From DATMNR01 sp963702765 (GTDB taxonomy: Bacteria > Chloroflexota > Ktedonobacteria > Ktedonobacterales > Ktedonobacteraceae): a DNA stretch of 64,000 bases. This document shows, piece by piece, positions 28,885 to 38,133 of this stretch. A program made the translations under genes and the position numbers. The stretch spans positions 174,926 through 238,925 of the forward strand of contig CAVPEB010000055.1 in NCBI GenBank assembly GCA_963702765.1, read 5' to 3'. The first letter of the stretch is position 1. Each line of letters begins with the position of its first letter. The notes under the pieces are model-generated. The model did not search any database and was not told where the DNA came from. It saw only the letters and a list, made by a program, of their open reading frames with translations.

Positions 28885-28996
28885 AATTAGGAATGGATGT
28901 CCGTCTACATGCGTTGAAAAATTATGTAAGAACTGTTACCATGGTCATGTGCTATTTTAACAGTTTTCGAGTACGTTAGCGACAAAGGAGTTTTGC

Positions 28997-29515
28997 ATGC
29001 AGTCTAATCCGTATCCGAATGATCCAAATTATATGCCACCTATTCAGGAGAATCCGCAGGGAGTTCCTACTTATCAACCTGCACAACCGGTGTACCAGAA
29101 TCAGCCGGGGGTTCCATATGGGACTCCGCCCAATCAATATGGAGTTCCTCCTGCGCAGTATGTTCCGAATCCAGCTCAGGTAAAGGACCAGAAGCGGAAA
29201 TATGGCGTCGCTAAGGTTATGGACTATCTTCAGTGGGTGCTTTTAGCTCTTGAGTTGTTGTTCCTATTGCGTTTTGTCTTGAAGCTAATTGGGGCAGACC
29301 CTAACAATGCGTTCGCACAGGCCCTTTATAATTTTACCGGGTTTTTTCTGTATCCGTTCCTTGGGATTGTTCCGTCTACTACAATCGGGCCTAATGGGAA
29401 TGGGGTTATTGAGTGGTCTACCCTTATTGGTATGGCGGTGTACGCTTTGGTATTCTATCTTATTAAGCTGCTTTTGCGTGTGACAATTTCTAAGCCACAG
29501 GAGCCTATTAATTAG
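28997..29515 (+). CDS. YggT-family membrane protein with Pro/Gln/Tyr-rich N-terminal tail
   Basis: 172 residues. The first 70 are a low-complexity Pro/Asn/Tyr/Gln tail (PYPNDPNYMPP, QPVYQNQPGVPYG), then a basic stretch, two TM helices around LQWVLLALELLFLLRFVLKL and GVIEWSTLIGMAVYALVFYLIKLL, separated by a YggT-like FLYPFLGIVPS segment. AAAGGAG before ATG 28997. YggT proteins are linked to osmotic tolerance or division-site functions; the actual role is unknown. Confidence 0.72.
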   Translation: MQSNPYPNDPNYMPPIQENPQGVPTYQPAQPVYQNQPGVPYGTPPNQYGVPPAQYVPNPAQVKDQKRKYGVAKVMDYLQWVLLALELLFLLRFVLKLIGADPNNAFAQALYNFTGFFLYPFLGIVPSTTIGPNGNGVIEWSTLIGMAVYALVFYLIKLLLRVTISKPQEPIN

Positions 29516-29522
29516 GAAGTTT

Positions 29523-29558
29523 ATATGACAGGATGTGCCGCGGCACATCCTGTCATAT
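29523..29558. terminator. 36-bp perfect palindrome, bidirectional terminator
   Basis: Perfect 18-bp arms centred between 29540 and 29541 (GTGCCGCGGCAC centre), lying between the convergent YggT and DUF2252 genes. Confidence 0.75.
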
Positions 29559-29580
29559 TGATATTGAACTTCTAAGGATA

Positions 29581-31005
29581 TTACACGCCGGTTTGGGCTT
29601 GGACACGCCCTTCTTTGATGGCAGCGAGGAGAGCTGCATAGTCACGTTCGGCCTGGTCCGCGTAGGTCTCGGCGAATGTGGCAATGGCACGATCAAAGGT
29701 GTCCTTGCTACCCAGGTAGCCACTGATCTTTGACGGGTCACTGGTACGCGCATGCGCTCGCGCCAGGGCTGTCGCACATAACTCGACGTACGCAGTAAAG
29801 CCTACTGGGACCAACGTCTCGATATCCGCCGACAACTTCATGTCGCGCAACTGCCTGGCATAGAAGTCCATACCATTGAACGTCGACCAGCCCAGGAAGA
29901 TATCACTGGCTGCCTGCATCATACGCTGACCCGTCACCACCCGCTCCCCATGGTTGGCATAGGGACTCGCCTCCAGGTATGACTCGAGCACCGACGGACC
30001 AGCTTCTTTGATCTGCATAATCAACGGGTCATCGCCCTCTGCTCCTCCCAGGCACAACACGATGGAGCAGCGCGTGCCCACGCTACCCACTCCCACCACT
30101 TTTTGCGCGAGATCGACCGCGCGATACTGCATGACGATCACGCGCCGCTCCTCCGACAAGGACTCCAGGAATCCTCTCACCATCGCTCTCCACTGTCCGG
30201 TATCCAGATTGTCCTTGCTGGCATCCAGCTGGTCGTAGTGATAGATCAAGGGTGGCTCATCCTTGATGAGATACTGCCCATTCACAGCCTCAGCCAGTTT
30301 CGGAAAGGTTTCGATGCGTGTGCGTTTGCTGGCTTTTGCTGCCCCTGCTTCCACTTGTTTTTGTAGCCTTTTGCCACCTGACATACCACGTAGCATGGCG
30401 AGAATGGTCTCCACGTCGATGTGGTAGTACCACACATCCAGGTGGTTCATCAGGGCAAACTGTTGCATACTCTCACGGTAGCGTTGCACGCACCTGAGCG
30501 CAGCCTGCCTGCTCTCCTGAGCGGTGTAGCCTTTCTGTCGACCAGCTAAGACAACACTGGCCGCCATGCGCTTCACATCCCATTCCCAAGGCCCGACAAG
30601 TGTCTCGTCGAAGTCGTTCACATCGAAGACCTGCCTGCGCTCGGGGGAGGCAAAGACACCGAAGTTGCTGATATGGGCATCACCACACAGCTGCGCCTGG
30701 ATGCCTGAGACGGGTGTCTTCGAAAGATCGTAGGCCATGATGTCTGCTGTTCCACGATAGAATGCGAACGCTGACGTCGACATGCGTCCAAAGCGGATGG
30801 GCACCAGGTTTTGCAGCCGTGTCTTATTGGCATCTTCCAAAATACTAATTGGGTCGGGACGCTCAGAGTCTGGCGCCCACTCGGCATGGCTGGAACGAGA
30901 CGCCTCGTTACGCAATGCCTTCCCTGCAGCATAACGTTCGGCTCGTGTTGTCAAATTCCGATCCCATTCAGCCGGTATGCTGGATGGATTGGTTGTGGTG
31001 GTCAT
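29581..31005 (-). CDS. DUF2252 family protein
   Basis: About 474 residues. Family features: RFGRMSTSAFAFYRG, QLCGDAHISNFGVFASPER, FDVNDFDETLVGPWEWDVKRMAAS, and C-terminal AHARTSDPSKISGYLG. DUF2252 has a protein-kinase-like fold by remote similarity; the biochemical role is unknown. ATG 31005 has GGAGGAA at proper spacing, preferred over the TTG/ATG 30 bases upstream. A conserved island promoter block lies 47-108 bp upstream. Confidence 0.85.
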   Translation of the reverse strand: MTTTTNPSSIPAEWDRNLTTRAERYAAGKALRNEASRSSHAEWAPDSERPDPISILEDANKTRLQNLVPIRFGRMSTSAFAFYRGTADIMAYDLSKTPVSGIQAQLCGDAHISNFGVFASPERRQVFDVNDFDETLVGPWEWDVKRMAASVVLAGRQKGYTAQESRQAALRCVQRYRESMQQFALMNHLDVWYYHIDVETILAMLRGMSGGKRLQKQVEAGAAKASKRTRIETFPKLAEAVNGQYLIKDEPPLIYHYDQLDASKDNLDTGQWRAMVRGFLESLSEERRVIVMQYRAVDLAQKVVGVGSVGTRCSIVLCLGGAEGDDPLIMQIKEAGPSVLESYLEASPYANHGERVVTGQRMMQAASDIFLGWSTFNGMDFYARQLRDMKLSADIETLVPVGFTAYVELCATALARAHARTSDPSKISGYLGSKDTFDRAIATFAETYADQAERDYAALLAAIKEGRVQAQTGV

Positions 31006-31051
31006 AAGATTCCTCCAATTTCTGTTGCTGTGCATGGAAGTTTACAAATCG

Positions 31052-31113
31052 TTGTTCATAGTATACGACGTGGGGGACGAAAACACATCCTGTAAACGCA
31101 CTAATTTTGCATA
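31052..31113 (-). promoter_or_regulatory. Island promoter block, copy 1 (DUF2252)
   Basis: Reading on the minus strand: GTGCGTTTACAGGATGTG, TTTTCGT, 16-bp spacing from TGTGTT to TATACT, then ATGAACAA. The same block stands before both sulfatase genes and the gene at 43740. TATACT is about 55 bp from the DUF2252 start. Confidence 0.6.
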
Positions 31114-31190
31114 TATGAAGCAGTCAACAGGAGATAGTTCCCCAAACCATAGACTCTAATTGCTCTCAAAGTTCATTTTTCTACATAAGC

Positions 31191-31868
31191 TTAGCCGATC
31201 AATCCACCCAGGCCCTGGCCTAACAATAACATGCCTAATACCAAAAACAAGATAAACATCACTGTTGCGTTATTGACCGTCAACCACGCCTTCCAACTGT
31301 TGAGCATTTTTTCCGCTGACTGCCCCGCAAACAGGTAGTACAATACTGGAATGGCAACTGTGAGACTGGCGAGGATCACGAAGACAGCCAGAACAATCCA
31401 GGGTTGAACACCACTCAATCCCGATTGTGCAATCGACAGCGCCGCAGCAAGCGTCAATGCCAAATTTTTAGGATTCACACCTGCCAGTAAAGCAGCCAAT
31501 CCAAATGCTTTTGCTGCAGTAAACTGGTCAATGGTCTCCATCCATTTGGGCATGTGCGGCTCTTCGCCTTCTTTGGGACGGCCTCTCCACTGGCGGAATG
31601 ACATGAAAAGGAACAACAGTCCGAGCAACAGCTTGAGTACGTATGCCAGAGTGGATGGTGTGCCGTTAGTCGAGACCTTACCGAGATTAGCCAGGACCAG
31701 CACAATACTGCCAACCACAACCAGGGCAAGCACCCAGCCAATCAGAAAAGCGGGGCCGTTGCTCCTGGCCCGCTTGCTGAACAGCATCAATATAACTGCG
31801 ATGATTGGCACTGGACTAATGGCGACGCCGATGGCTTGAGGCAGAATACTGCCGAGAGCGCTTTCCAT
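31191..31868 (-). CDS. GAP-family (Sap/SfLAP-like) membrane protein
   Basis: 225 residues, six TM helices in a LysE-like fold: QAIGVAISPVPIIAVILMLF, GPAFLIGWVLALVVVG, GVNPKNLALTLAAALSI. The charged central loop FRQWRGRPKEGEEPHMPKWM is typical of GAP/sulfolipid-addressing-protein relatives. Probable small-molecule or lipid exporter; substrate unknown. GGAAAGAAG before ATG 31868. Confidence 0.75.
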   Translation of the reverse strand: MESALGSILPQAIGVAISPVPIIAVILMLFSKRARSNGPAFLIGWVLALVVVGSIVLVLANLGKVSTNGTPSTLAYVLKLLLGLLFLFMSFRQWRGRPKEGEEPHMPKWMETIDQFTAAKAFGLAALLAGVNPKNLALTLAAALSIAQSGLSGVQPWIVLAVFVILASLTVAIPVLYYLFAGQSAEKMLNSWKAWLTVNNATVMFILFLVLGMLLLGQGLGGLIG

Positions 31869-31899
31869 TTCTTCTTTCCTTCACAGGAATGTATGCAGA

Positions 31900-31983
31900 T
31901 TAACAAATTAATTCGGACATCGTATCACCGACCGCGAGGGCCGATAAATCGGCACCTACGGGTGTCCAGGTTATTGTGTTTAT
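31900..31983. mobile_element. MITE-like element, copy D (short form)
   Basis: Left TTAACAAATTAATTCGGACA, core GAGGGCCGATAAATCGGCAC, CTACGGGTGTCCAGG and right TTATTGTGTTTA. It has one CGATAAATCG unit rather than two. Confidence 0.7.
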
Positions 31984-32055
31984 CAACATAAATTAGGACG
32001 GAAAACCTTGTTTTTCGATCATGGTTGATGAAGTTGTGCAAATTCAAGTGAAACG

Positions 32056-32165
32056 GGTGGTCCACCAACTAATGGAAAAGGGGCCAGGACAGCGCAAGCG
32101 CCCCCACACCACATCCGCACAACCTCTGTCCCTACACGAGGAATATCTGGCGCCCGACAGTTGGT
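32056..32165. repeat. Dispersed element with ACCAACT/AGTTGGT ends
   Basis: CCACCAACT at the left, CCAGGACAGCGCAAGCGCC in the middle, CTGTCCCTACACGAGG, and GCGCCCGACAGTTGGT at the right. The right end is the reverse complement of the left end of the copy at 15690, which shows the terminal inverted repeats of this family. Confidence 0.65.
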
Positions 32166-32175
32166 ATAACCTGAA

Positions 32176-32210
32176 ACGGGCAGAAGGTTGTTAAGTCAAC
32201 TCCTGCCCGT
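32176..32210 (-). terminator. Hairpin downstream of the 70-aa gene
   Basis: ACGGGCAG (32176-32183) pairs with CTGCCCGT (32203-32210), with an inner GTTG/CAAC. It follows the stop of the minus-strand gene ending at 32255. Confidence 0.5.
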
Positions 32211-32254
32211 GCACGATCCGTTATATTTGTTTCCTTTATGGCCGATTTGATTGT

Positions 32255-32467
32255 CTACGCTTGCATGCGCGCGCGTTCTGTAATCGCATACTGGGAACCC
32301 GGTTTAGCCGGTAAGATCGCGCCGATGAGCCAGAGAAAAGGAATGAAGATCCCGATGATCCCCAGCAAGAAGTATCCCTTCCGGAATGTGAGAAAACACA
32401 CGGTGAAGAGTAAGAAAATGTAAAGGATTATAAAGAAAGAGGTGAAAATCCAATCGAGTACAGACAT
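32255..32467 (-). CDS. Small membrane protein (70 aa)
   Basis: Two TM helices (FTSFFIILYIFLLFTVCFLTF and FLLGIIGIFIPFLWLIGAILP), then a short polar tail. Resembles phospholipase-D-nuclease-like or YqaE/PLDc_N-type small membrane proteins, but no firm family assignment. GGAG lies upstream of ATG 32467. It is the last gene before the MITE cluster, downstream of a sulfatase, with a 283-bp gap containing a 12-base C run. Confidence 0.6.
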   Translation of the reverse strand: MSVLDWIFTSFFIILYIFLLFTVCFLTFRKGYFLLGIIGIFIPFLWLIGAILPAKPGSQYAITERARMQA

Positions 32468-32750
32468 GTGAGAAACTCCGATCTTGTATTATATGTTCGA
32501 ACTATGTAACTCAATCGTCCCTACGTCTTGTAGAGGTAAGGGAGGAACGAGCACTTGTGAACGCACCCCAATGAGTGCGTTGATGGTTCTATCAATTATC
32601 TGGTGTCACATTCCCATTCAGCACCAACAGCAGCCCCCCCCCCCCACCCCTCCTATTAAAGTATCACACGAGACGAGCAGGGTGATGGCCCTTTGCGGAG
32701 TCATCACCTTGCCTGTGTGCTTAATCACGCGAGAGCAACTTGCTGCAACG

Positions 32751-35117
32751 TTACTCACGCATGAGCATCATTTGCGCTTCGACTTCGAGATTGATGCCGC
32801 CTTGCTCACTGACATCCACGACCACCCGCTTGACTGTACCGGTGAACGGCCAGGGATACTCGCCCGGATAATCACCTGTGACAGGTTCGCCACCATCGCG
32901 CCCAATGTTTAGCCCCTCGCCTGCAATCGAGAACTTGCCTGGCTGGGTCATCATCTTCATCTCGCCCACTTTCTCGTCGTCAATGTAGATAGCAAGCGTC
33001 CCGTTGGAAACGTGTGGTGGATTCTCTCCCTCTTTGGTGAAGATGGCTGAGAGCGTCGAGGCCCCGGTCGGCACCGTTTTGTTCGAAATGACCTGTTGCT
33101 TGATATCGCCGAGCCAGTTGTAGATGTAATGCATCTTGCCATCCTTCATATAGATGGCATGCCCGCCAAAACGGCTCCCGTGTGCGAACACCACCCCCTC
33201 AGCGCCAGCGTCGGGAATCTCGACCTCGGCTCGAATCGCAAATGAGCGGTTGCGGATATTGACCGCCTGGGATTCGGGTATCTCGGCTGTATCAGAGTAG
33301 TAGACATAGCGATCGCGCGGCTTCGTCATTTGCGGACGCGGTGTGGTTAAAATTTCGAGCGCAGAGCGGTCATCAAGCGGAAAGCCCTTGTATTTGCCGG
33401 CTTCATGGAACCACAAACTGATCAGTTCCTGGAGCTTCTCCGGATACTGCGCGGCGAGATTGTGGCTCTCAGAACGATCCTCGACCGTATTATAGAGCTC
33501 CCAGATATCCTTGCCGTAGTTGCCCCAGCCCGCGATCGTCGGGTGCGTGGTGACTGCCTTCCAACCCTGGTGCCAGATGCCACGCGAGCCTAACATCGAG
33601 TAGTACTGGGTCTGCCTGGCCGAGGGAGCCTTGGAGTCGTCAAAGCTCGAGCGCATGCTGACACCCTCAATAGGACTCTGGGTGTACCCCAGGACGACAT
33701 CGGGAGCTTCGACACCCACCACATCGAGGATCGTCGGCACGATGTCGATAGCGTGGTGGTACTGGTGGCGCACCTCGCCACGGCTCTTGATCCCCTTCGG
33801 CCAGTGAATCAGAAACGGGTCGCAGATGCCGCCATTGTAGCTATAGCGCTTCCACATCTTGAACGGCGTATTGAAGGCCATGGCCCAGCCGGTGGGGTAG
33901 TGATTGTACGTCCGGGGGCTGCCCAGCACATCCAGGAACTTGAGGTTCTGCTCCAGATTATCAGGAACGCCATTGGCTATTTTGTTCTCGTTAACTGAGC
34001 CGGTCGGGCCACCTTCACCACTGGCGCCGTTGTCAGAGATCACAATGACCAGCGTATTGTCGAGTTGACCTGACTCTTCCAGAAAGTCGATGATCCGTCC
34101 GATCTGGTGGTCGGTATAGCTTAAGAAGCCAGCGTACACCTCGGCCATGCGCCGGTACAACTGCTTTTCCTCCTCAGGCAGTGCGTCCCACGGCTTCACA
34201 TAATCTAATGGAGGAAATGGCAGACCTGTGGGGCTTTTTGTATCGGCAGTGGTACCAATCGGGTTGATTGGCGAAAGCTCGGTGTTTTCTGGCACAATGC
34301 CCATTTTCTTCTGACGCTCAAGCACGATTTCACGATAGCGCTCATAGCCCATGTCGAACTTGCCTTTGTACTTGTCGGCCCACTCCTTAGGTGAGTGATG
34401 CGGCGCGTGGGCAGCGCCTGGGCAGAAGTACATGAAGAAAGGACGATCGGGAGCCACGGCTTTGGCGTCCTTGATGAACTCTAGCGCCTTGTCTGTCAGG
34501 TCTCGCGACAGGTGGTAGCCCTTTTCCGATCCATCTTCCGTCGGAGTGCTTGGCTGGTCGACCGGGTGGTTATCGTGAATCAAGTCGGGATACCAGTTGT
34601 TGGTCTCGGCGCCCAGGAAGCCATAGAAACGCTCGAAGCCGCGTCCCACCGGCCAGTTGCGTTTGCTGGAGGCCATGTTCATCTCGTCCTCGGCACACAG
34701 ATGCCATTTACCGAGCATATAGGTGTTGAAGCCGTTCTCATTGAGCACCTCAGCGATGGTCGCGTTCTCGAACGGAATGTGGCCGTTGGCATTGGGAAAG
34801 CCAATCGCTGCCTCTGAAATACATGCCATACCATTGCTGGTATGGTTGCGCCCCGTCATCAAGCAGGCACGCGTCGGCGAACACAGGGCTGTGGTGTGCA
34901 TGTTGGTGTAGGTGAGACCTTCTTTGGCCAGGCGATTCATGGTAGGGGTCTCGATGAGCCCGCCCCATGGTTCCATGGCGGCAAAGCCCACATCATCCCA
35001 CACAATGAAGAGGACATTGGGTGCGCCTTCTGGCGCCTTGGGCTGCAGATACGGCTCCCAATCTGGCTTAGAGTCGCGAATATCCAGATTGACGACCCCC
35101 TTAAATGGTTTGGTCAT
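32751..35117 (-). CDS. Arylsulfatase (Cys-type), paralogue 1
   Basis: Hydrolyses sulfate esters. 788 residues, sulfatase fold with metal ligands Asp41-Asp42 (IVWDDVG) and the formylglycine motif C79-S-P-T-R, followed by ACLMTGRNHTSNG; also GKWHL, VISDNGASGEGGPTGS (Asp-Asn metal ligands), and a C-terminal beta-sandwich. Cys-type sulfatases need a formylglycine-generating enzyme, not found in this window. No signal peptide is visible, so it appears cytoplasmic or exported by another route. SD AAAGGAG before ATG 35117 and the conserved island promoter at 35297-35356. A paralogue lies at 40167-42518. Confidence 0.9.
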   Translation of the reverse strand: MTKPFKGVVNLDIRDSKPDWEPYLQPKAPEGAPNVLFIVWDDVGFAAMEPWGGLIETPTMNRLAKEGLTYTNMHTTALCSPTRACLMTGRNHTSNGMACISEAAIGFPNANGHIPFENATIAEVLNENGFNTYMLGKWHLCAEDEMNMASSKRNWPVGRGFERFYGFLGAETNNWYPDLIHDNHPVDQPSTPTEDGSEKGYHLSRDLTDKALEFIKDAKAVAPDRPFFMYFCPGAAHAPHHSPKEWADKYKGKFDMGYERYREIVLERQKKMGIVPENTELSPINPIGTTADTKSPTGLPFPPLDYVKPWDALPEEEKQLYRRMAEVYAGFLSYTDHQIGRIIDFLEESGQLDNTLVIVISDNGASGEGGPTGSVNENKIANGVPDNLEQNLKFLDVLGSPRTYNHYPTGWAMAFNTPFKMWKRYSYNGGICDPFLIHWPKGIKSRGEVRHQYHHAIDIVPTILDVVGVEAPDVVLGYTQSPIEGVSMRSSFDDSKAPSARQTQYYSMLGSRGIWHQGWKAVTTHPTIAGWGNYGKDIWELYNTVEDRSESHNLAAQYPEKLQELISLWFHEAGKYKGFPLDDRSALEILTTPRPQMTKPRDRYVYYSDTAEIPESQAVNIRNRSFAIRAEVEIPDAGAEGVVFAHGSRFGGHAIYMKDGKMHYIYNWLGDIKQQVISNKTVPTGASTLSAIFTKEGENPPHVSNGTLAIYIDDEKVGEMKMMTQPGKFSIAGEGLNIGRDGGEPVTGDYPGEYPWPFTGTVKRVVVDVSEQGGINLEVEAQMMLMRE

Positions 35118-35296
35118 AGTACGTTCTCCTTTAATTGATCGTACGTCGTTGAACTACGATTGTGAGAAATAAAATACAAAAGGGTGGTTTTGTGCAAATG
35201 TACACGGAAACAATGCAGTTGAGTTGCTGGCGATACTTGCTCACCTACCATCTGGCTTCGTTTCGTTTGCTAAGAATGCAAAGTTCCAATATCTCC

Positions 35297-35356
35297 ATGT
35301 TAAGTATACTCACATTTAGAACGAAAACACATCCTTTAAATGCACCATTTTTGCAT
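35297..35356 (-). promoter_or_regulatory. Island promoter block, copy 2 (sulfatase 1)
   Basis: Minus strand: TGCAAAAATGGTGCATTTAA, then AGGATGTGTTTTCGTTC, 17 bp from TGTGTT to TATACT, then TTAACAT. Best-conserved copy. The TATACT is about 185 bp from the start codon, leaving a long leader. Confidence 0.6.
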
Positions 35357-35421
35357 GTGGTGATAATCGGGAAGGACTTGAATTGAGGGTATCGCCTACA
35401 GCGGTAAGGGAAATTTGGCTC

Positions 35422-36354
35422 TTATCCCTCGAATACTTCCCTCCAATCGTTCTTCATGCTGACTACTGTCCATCCATACTCCTGGGCGAGTTCCAAAGAT
35501 TTTTCCGCGCCCTCCACATAGTCGAACTCACGCACGGGGTCATCGTGGAGCAGCAGCAAACGCAGCGCGGGACGAGACGCCCCTCGCGCAAACTGGAGCA
35601 TTGGAATGTCCCCATTCGAGTTACCCCCCGCCACAATCGGACGTCGACCGATGCGGCTCCAGATGCGCACAGGTTTGGCAGGACCATCGTCCAACACATC
35701 CGCCTCTGCTTTGTGGATAAGGTCGCCGCCGTCGCCGTGCTCGCGATAACTCAACGAGACTGTGCTGCCAATAATGCGCTCGGGTGGGATGCCATACATC
35801 TCTTGTGTGATGGGCCGTATGAAATCGCGTCCGCCGCCCGAGGCAATATAGTTGGTAAAACCATGTGCTTCGAGATAGCGCAGGAGTTCGACCATCGGCT
35901 TGTATCCGCACGCGAGATAGGGGCGAAGAAGCGTCGGGTGCTTTTCACTGCGAAGGAACGCGCCTGATTGTTGTTCAAATGCCTCGATGGAAATTCCCTC
36001 GAATGCCTTGAGCACTCCACCAAGCAACACTCTTACGTCGCTTTCGTCGCCGCGATAATGTTTGACGATTACGCCGTTCAACCACGCGTAATCCTTTTCG
36101 TAGGCCGCCTTCCAGGGCTGTTGATTGCGCAATGCAGGATCCTGGTCTGCCATCGCTGCCAGGCGGCGCAGGATAAAATCTGCCTGGATAGGCATGGGCT
36201 TTTCGCACCACAGAGTGCCGTCGTTGTCATAGACCGCAATGCGTGCCTCGGGCGGCACATAACTGAGACTTGATTCATCGGTCACTTGTGAGACGAAATC
36301 TACGATAGCCTTTTTGCTGGATGTATCATTCCAGGATGCAAGATGGGTTGTCAT
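35422..36354 (-). CDS. HAD-family hydrolase/phosphatase
   Basis: 310 residues. Motif I VYDNDGTLW with Asp43 and Asp45; motif II IASGGGRDFI; motif III/IV GGNSNGDIPML. The usual DxDGT is kept (D-N-D-G-T), so a catalytically active phosphatase is expected. ATG 36354 overlaps the stop codon of a 34-codon ORF (ATGA), whose 3' end carries AAAGGAG. It lies next to the phosphoesterase and the sulfatase, suggesting phosphate/sulfate ester breakdown. Confidence 0.85.
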   Translation of the reverse strand: MTTHLASWNDTSSKKAIVDFVSQVTDESSLSYVPPEARIAVYDNDGTLWCEKPMPIQADFILRRLAAMADQDPALRNQQPWKAAYEKDYAWLNGVIVKHYRGDESDVRVLLGGVLKAFEGISIEAFEQQSGAFLRSEKHPTLLRPYLACGYKPMVELLRYLEAHGFTNYIASGGGRDFIRPITQEMYGIPPERIIGSTVSLSYREHGDGGDLIHKAEADVLDDGPAKPVRIWSRIGRRPIVAGGNSNGDIPMLQFARGASRPALRLLLLHDDPVREFDYVEGAEKSLELAQEYGWTVVSMKNDWREVFEG

Positions 36355-36455
36355 TTCAACTCCTTTCGAGCATAGAGTAAGGCATCATTAGCCGCTCTGC
36401 TGGTTTCCGTGGCACCCCTGGGTGTGCCGTTGTTGCTACTCAATGTTTCGGTCAT
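36351..36455 (-). CDS. 34-aa ORF translationally coupled to the HAD gene
   Basis: ATG 36455 has AAGGAG seven bases upstream; product MTETLSSNNGTPRGATETS.. is polar, with no recognised family. Its TGA overlaps the ATG of the HAD gene by ATGA. Within it GGCACACCCAGGGGTGCC forms a hairpin. It may be a leader ORF or a small protein. Confidence 0.5.
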   Translation of the reverse strand: MTETLSSNNGTPRGATETSRAANDALLYARKELK

Positions 36456-36561
36456 AGGATATTCTCCTTCTATTCAAAATATACTGTTAAACTACAAGAG
36501 TCAGATGATCTAGACGAAAGAACAAGCATCGTTCAGCAAACCTGCGTCACGGCGGCTCTCC

Positions 36562-38121
36562 TCACACAGTTCTCCCCCTGGCGATGCCGGGGAAGGTAGC
36601 AGCCTGGAACTGATCGAAGTACGCAAGCGCCTCTCTTCCAGTCGCCTGGTTCACGTTTATCTCTGGCGCGTGGCCGATCATCAACTTTTCGAGAGTGAGC
36701 GCCGTTCCCAGGAGATATTTGCCCAGCGGTGGTAGTGGTCGTTCAAGGCGGAAGAGCGTTTCCGCCAGTAACGGAACGGGCCGGGCCACCACATCTGGCC
36801 AGTCCTCCGGAGGACGTGGTGTCTCGCGATTGAGGATGGGGGCGATATCTGCTGCGATCGCATCGCGGGCGGTGAGCGGGTCTCCAAGCGACCAGCGTTC
36901 ACGTAGCGTGCGGATCAGCGAAGTGCTGCGGAACTCCTCGTTGACGACCGTACTGCTGTCGATGTAGGCGGAGATCGCCAGTATGGGTAGGCGGATACCA
37001 GAACGGTTGAAGCGGAACCCCATCTGTCCAACAGGGGCAGTGGGATCGGGTGAAGGTGCTGGCGGCGGCGGGACATGATCGTACGTGCCGCCGTGTTCAT
37101 CGAAGGCCACGAGCAGCAGGGTATTCGCGAAGTTCGAACCGCCTGACGTCGAGGATGCTCTGATCGCGTCGTAGATCTTCGCCAGGTAGGCTTCGCCGCC
37201 GAGCAGCGATGAGGGCGGGTCGATGGAGAGCCCACCAAAGAGCGCATTGACGGGTGGGTGCATGTCGTTGTGCCCATGCAGCATGTTCGGCTCGATGAAC
37301 GCATAGGCGGGCAGCGTCCCCCGCTCGGCGTCCTCGTAGAAGTCGTCGATCGAGGAGAAGTGCGTCATGAAGAACGGGAATAGTCGTCTAGCGTGGATCA
37401 ATCCGGTGAAGCTGATGCGCATGTCGGGATCAACGTAGACACGCCAGGGCACACCTGCCGCTTCGAGCCGCTCGAAGATGGTCTCCGCAGTGTTGTGGGC
37501 TGGGAAATTCTCATAGGGCGCGTTGACGACGAAACCGGACGCCGACGCAGCGTGGAAGAACGAGCGGTTTGTGAATGTCTGCGAAGGCACTTCACAGAAC
37601 CAGTGATCGAAGCATGCAAACCCCCTGGCGAGCGTCGAGAGGACAGGCATCATCTCGGGTGTGTAGCAGGCCATGATCTGCGCATATTCGTCGTACTGCG
37701 GCATGCGGCCTGTTTCGGCGTGGATGGCATTGATGTAGTCGGTGACGAAACCGTCCATGGTCGGCGGGCGAGCAGGGTCGTGGGGCGTGTTGAACGGAGC
37801 TGCCATCGCATCGGCCAATTTGAAGCGATTGTCCGGTGGAGACACCGTCCTGAACAACTGGGTGTTGACGTGTTGGTATTCTTCTCCCGGGTCGGGGTTG
37901 GGTGTGTTCATATTCTTTGCCGGGTGCACCGGCACAATCCCGAGGTGGGCGTCGGGGGCGTAGTCTGGGATCGGGTTGGAGAGGTTGCGTCCCGCAACAC
38001 CCTCGAAGGATGCGACCTCTCCAGGCTCGTAGAGATAGCCCAGCAGATTGTCGAAGGAACGGTTCTCAAACATGACCACAACGACATGGTCCATGCGATG
38101 TTTCGGGTCTACACCTGACAT
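36562..38121 (-). CDS. Phosphoesterase (phospholipase C/acid phosphatase-like) family protein
   Basis: 519 residues. The N-terminal block HVVVVMFENRSFDNLLGYL is the Glu-Asn metal/catalytic signature of the phosphoesterase family; also FDHWFCEVPSQTFTNRSFFHAA, EPNMLHGHNDMHPP, and FDEHGGTYDHVPPP with the Asp/His metal ligands. No TAT or Sec signal sequence is seen, which is unusual because classical members are exported. SD AAAGG before ATG 38121. Probably hydrolyses phosphate diesters or monoesters; substrate unknown. Confidence 0.87.
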   Translation of the reverse strand: MSGVDPKHRMDHVVVVMFENRSFDNLLGYLYEPGEVASFEGVAGRNLSNPIPDYAPDAHLGIVPVHPAKNMNTPNPDPGEEYQHVNTQLFRTVSPPDNRFKLADAMAAPFNTPHDPARPPTMDGFVTDYINAIHAETGRMPQYDEYAQIMACYTPEMMPVLSTLARGFACFDHWFCEVPSQTFTNRSFFHAASASGFVVNAPYENFPAHNTAETIFERLEAAGVPWRVYVDPDMRISFTGLIHARRLFPFFMTHFSSIDDFYEDAERGTLPAYAFIEPNMLHGHNDMHPPVNALFGGLSIDPPSSLLGGEAYLAKIYDAIRASSTSGGSNFANTLLLVAFDEHGGTYDHVPPPPAPSPDPTAPVGQMGFRFNRSGIRLPILAISAYIDSSTVVNEEFRSTSLIRTLRERWSLGDPLTARDAIAADIAPILNRETPRPPEDWPDVVARPVPLLAETLFRLERPLPPLGKYLLGTALTLEKLMIGHAPEINVNQATGREALAYFDQFQAATFPGIARGRTV

Positions 38122-38133
38122 GGAAATATCCTT

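Noticed and set aside
37393..38118. 241-codon plus-strand ORF opposite the phosphoesterase gene
   Set aside because: Antisense shadow of a gene with clear catalytic motifs.
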